Shown here one piece after another: positions 62,205-64,000 of a DNA stretch of 64,000 nucleotides (the stretch's first letter is position 1; every line of letters begins with the position of its first letter). Source of the stretch: Chloroflexota bacterium (GTDB lineage: Bacteria; Chloroflexota; Limnocylindria; Limnocylindrales; CSP1-4); contig VBEC01000020.1 in the NCBI GenBank assembly GCA_005883615.1, positions 46,225 through 110,224 on the forward strand. Reading direction: 5' to 3'. The position numbers and the translations under genes are program-made. The notes below the pieces were generated by a model. It saw only the letters and a list, made by a program, of their open reading frames with translations. It made no database searches and had not been told where the DNA came from.

Positions 62205-63212
62205 TCAGCCGAAGAGCGCAGACCCAGCCCGCTCCAGGGCCGGCAGTCCACGAATGTCGGAGTCGGACAAGGGAATGACGGCGCGGACCTGCCCTGGGAA
62301 TCGCTCGCCGATCTCGTCGAGATAGCCGGCTTGCATCTCGACGCGGTTGCGGACGAACTCGGAGCCGGTCTCGCCGTCCTCCGGCGCGATGACTCCATTG
62401 ACGACGACGCCGCCGACGGGGATGCCGAAATCGCTGAACCAGTCGATGAAGCGCCGGATCACCGCGATCGGCAGCGCTTCCGGCAGCGTGACGAAGAAGA
62501 ACGCGGTCTTCTGGGGATCAGTCAACAACTCACGGGCGTGTGCGATCCGCGCGCGGAATTCGACCAGGTAGTTCATCAGGGGATCGTCTTCCTTCTTCTT
62601 GCTGAAGGACAAAGCCTCCCGCAGTGATTGGGCTTCCTCGCGCGACTTGAGCATCTTCTGGACCCATAGTCCGTACACCTTGGACATACCGAGAAGACGA
62701 CGAGCATTAGCTGTGGGTGCGGTGTCGAAGACATAAACGTCGTACTCATTCTTGAACATGAGATCGACCATGTTCTCGAACATCGCCGATTCCTCGAAGG
62801 CTGGGTTCATGGTCGCGGCCTCGACGAACTCGTCAGCCTTTGTCTTGATCTCGGCGAATTTCAGGAACCACTGGATCTTCTGGCGGATGTCCTTTTTTGA
62901 ACGATCGATCGCATCCTTCGTGTCGATCTCGTACGCCCACAGGTTGTCAAACCCCTCGACCGCCGTCTGGCGACCGAAAACATCCTGGTCGAGCAGCCCG
63001 GACAGACTATGGACCGGGTTGGTCGAGGCGAGCAGGGTCCGCCGGCCCGAACGAGCGAGGTGGACGGCGCTCACGCCGGCCATCACGGTCTTGCCCACAC
63101 CCCCCTTGCCACCGAAGAAGGTATAGCGAAGGTCGGGATGGCCGGCCAGGTAAGCGGCCATCGACGTAGATACAAGGCGGGCAGTGGCCTCCGTTGTGGC
63201 CGAGCTTGTCAT
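62205..63212 (-). CDS. ArsA/Get3-like P-loop ATPase, switch I Asp replaced by Asn
   Basis: A 335-residue ATPase. Walker A is TFFGGKGGVGKTVMAG, with the signature Lys for a dimer-interface site. Switch I reads LASTNPVHSLSG where ArsA/Get3 proteins normally have DPAHS; the catalytic Asp is Asn65. FDTAPTANARRLLGMSKVYG contains the switch II equivalent (DTAPT). No metalloid-binding cysteine pair was seen. It overlaps the upstream ArsA gene by four bases, so the two proteins probably form a heterodimer. In Get3, Asp57 to Asn abolishes ATP hydrolysis; a regulatory or weakly active subunit is inferred. Confidence 0.85.
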   Translation of the reverse strand: MTSSATTEATARLVSTSMAAYLAGHPDLRYTFFGGKGGVGKTVMAGVSAVHLARSGRRTLLASTNPVHSLSGLLDQDVFGRQTAVEGFDNLWAYEIDTKDAIDRSKKDIRQKIQWFLKFAEIKTKADEFVEAATMNPAFEESAMFENMVDLMFKNEYDVYVFDTAPTANARRLLGMSKVYGLWVQKMLKSREEAQSLREALSFSKKKEDDPLMNYLVEFRARIAHARELLTDPQKTAFFFVTLPEALPIAVIRRFIDWFSDFGIPVGGVVVNGVIAPEDGETGSEFVRNRVEMQAGYLDEIGERFPGQVRAVIPLSDSDIRGLPALERAGSALFG

Positions 63213-64000
63213 CGGCCCGCTCCAGTGGCCGCGAGGCTCGCCGAGCCGTACATCAGGGCTGCGACTCGCTCGATCATGGGCAGCCCCGTGACGTCTCGTT
63301 CGAGTTCGGGCACATGCGCCAGAACCTGGCTCCCGAAGGTTCGCTGGATCTCGGCCAGCTGGTCCTTCTGCATCGCCATGCGATTCCGCAGGTAAGCGGG
63401 CACATCCTGGCGCGCAAGCTCCTCGGGCAGCACGCGGTTGACGACGTAGCCGCCGATCGGAACGTCGAACTTCGCGAACATCTCGGCCGCTTTGCGCGTG
63501 TCGAGCAGGATCATCTCTTCGGGCACGATCACGAAGAAGAAGGCGGTCCGCTCGCGGTCGGTCAGGATCTTCGACGCGGCGTTGATTCGACCGCGGATGT
63601 ATTGGAGCTCGCCGAGGATCTGGTCCTCCTCGACCCCTTTCTGGCGCTTCATCCGGGCCGCGACCTCTTCGTACTCGCGCATCTCCTCGCGCAGCCGCGT
63701 GATCTTGCCGATCCATTCGTCGTAGACCTTGGCCATGGACAGGTAATAGAGGGCGTGCCCGAGCGGCACGAGGTCGTAGATGTAGTAGTCGTAGTCGCCC
63801 TGGACGACGATGTCGACGACGGAATCGAAGATGGCCGACTCCTCCATCGCGGGCTCTGCGGAGGCAGCCTGGATGTAGTCCTCGATCTCGGCGGGCACCT
63901 CGTCCAGGCCGTACATGTCCCGGATCTTCTGGCGGACTTCGTCCTGGTATTCGCGGATGTGGCGGTCCGCATCGATCTCCTGGGCCCACAGATTGTCCAT
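63209..64000 (-). CDS. ArsA/Get3-like ATPase (N-terminus beyond the window)
   Basis: The C-terminal 263 residues of a second ArsA-family ATPase; the Walker A region lies right of the window. The visible part begins at the segment parallel to FDNLWAYEID of its neighbour (DNLWAQEIDADRHIREY), followed by IFDSVVDIVVQGDYDYYIYD, LGHALYYLSMAKVYDEWIG and FAKFDVPIGGYVVNRVLPEE. Switch II reads DLVPLGHALYYL rather than DTAPT, also unusual. Overlap with the neighbour by ATGA indicates translational coupling. Function in tail-anchored protein handling or oxyanion transport is unknown. Confidence 0.8.
   Translation of the reverse strand: MDNLWAQEIDADRHIREYQDEVRQKIRDMYGLDEVPAEIEDYIQAASAEPAMEESAIFDSVVDIVVQGDYDYYIYDLVPLGHALYYLSMAKVYDEWIGKITRLREEMREYEEVAARMKRQKGVEEDQILGELQYIRGRINAASKILTDRERTAFFFVIVPEEMILLDTRKAAEMFAKFDVPIGGYVVNRVLPEELARQDVPAYLRNRMAMQKDQLAEIQRTFGSQVLAHVPELERDVTGLPMIERVAALMYGSASLAATGAGR

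Overview
The window is a GC-rich bacterial chromosome segment packed with genes, mostly in short operons with 1-4 base overlaps and frequent GTG starts. No rRNA, tRNA, insertion sequence, prophage or CRISPR array was seen. The gene content combines Firmicutes-type regulation (GlpP antitermination, a T-box), actinobacterial-type clusters (fhaA-fhaB-rodA-pbpA, an mtrAB-lpqB-like trio, a DUF2342-type metallopeptidase) and Gram-positive-type repair genes (MrfAB). This best fits Chloroflexota, perhaps a soil or freshwater lineage such as Limnocylindria/Ellin6529. That placement is inference; no marker gene was compared.

1-8345 (minus): a ten-gene glycerol/dihydroxyacetone operon, glpP1-glpP2-glpF-dhaK-dhaL-glpK-dhaM-HPr-glpA-glpB (glpB runs off the left edge). 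The leader before glpF has a sigma70-like promoter and two mutually exclusive hairpins, the second an intrinsic terminator: the expected architecture for GlpP antitermination. 8587-16542: a small acidic protein, a molybdate operon (MerR/TOBE regulator, modA, modB, no modC), a response regulator-histidine kinase-GerMN lipoprotein operon, a 24-residue membrane peptide, a glycosyltransferase and an FtsB/DivIC-like protein.

16680-35535: the MrfA/MrfB helicase-nuclease pair, a PfkB kinase, YchF, a 2-hydroxyacid dehydrogenase, a zinc metallopeptidase, MurI, a CpaE/ParA-like ATPase, a methyltransferase, an agmatinase-family enzyme, an M20 amidohydrolase, a response regulator and a UvrD helicase fused to an iron-sulphur PD-(D/E)XK nuclease. 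35686-44319 (plus): a tail-anchored protein, a GGDEF/HD-GYP protein with altered signatures, a Pro/Ser-rich secreted protein, RarA, and a serine-biosynthesis operon (class V aminotransferase, SerA, histidine-type phosphatase).

44369-64000 (mostly minus): moxR-DUF58-transglutaminase, a cyclase-family hydrolase, the FHA/RodA/PBP cell-wall cluster, a plus-strand zinc-ribbon protein with long Ala/Glu/Pro repeats, a yihY-HTH-fmdB-zinc ribbon group, valS under a well-formed T-box leader with a GUC specifier, and two adjacent ArsA/Get3-like ATPases. One ArsA has Asn in place of the catalytic switch I Asp; the other is cut by the right edge.

The most informative regulatory findings are the glpF leader and the valS T-box; the most informative biochemical ones are the serine operon and the ArsA pair.
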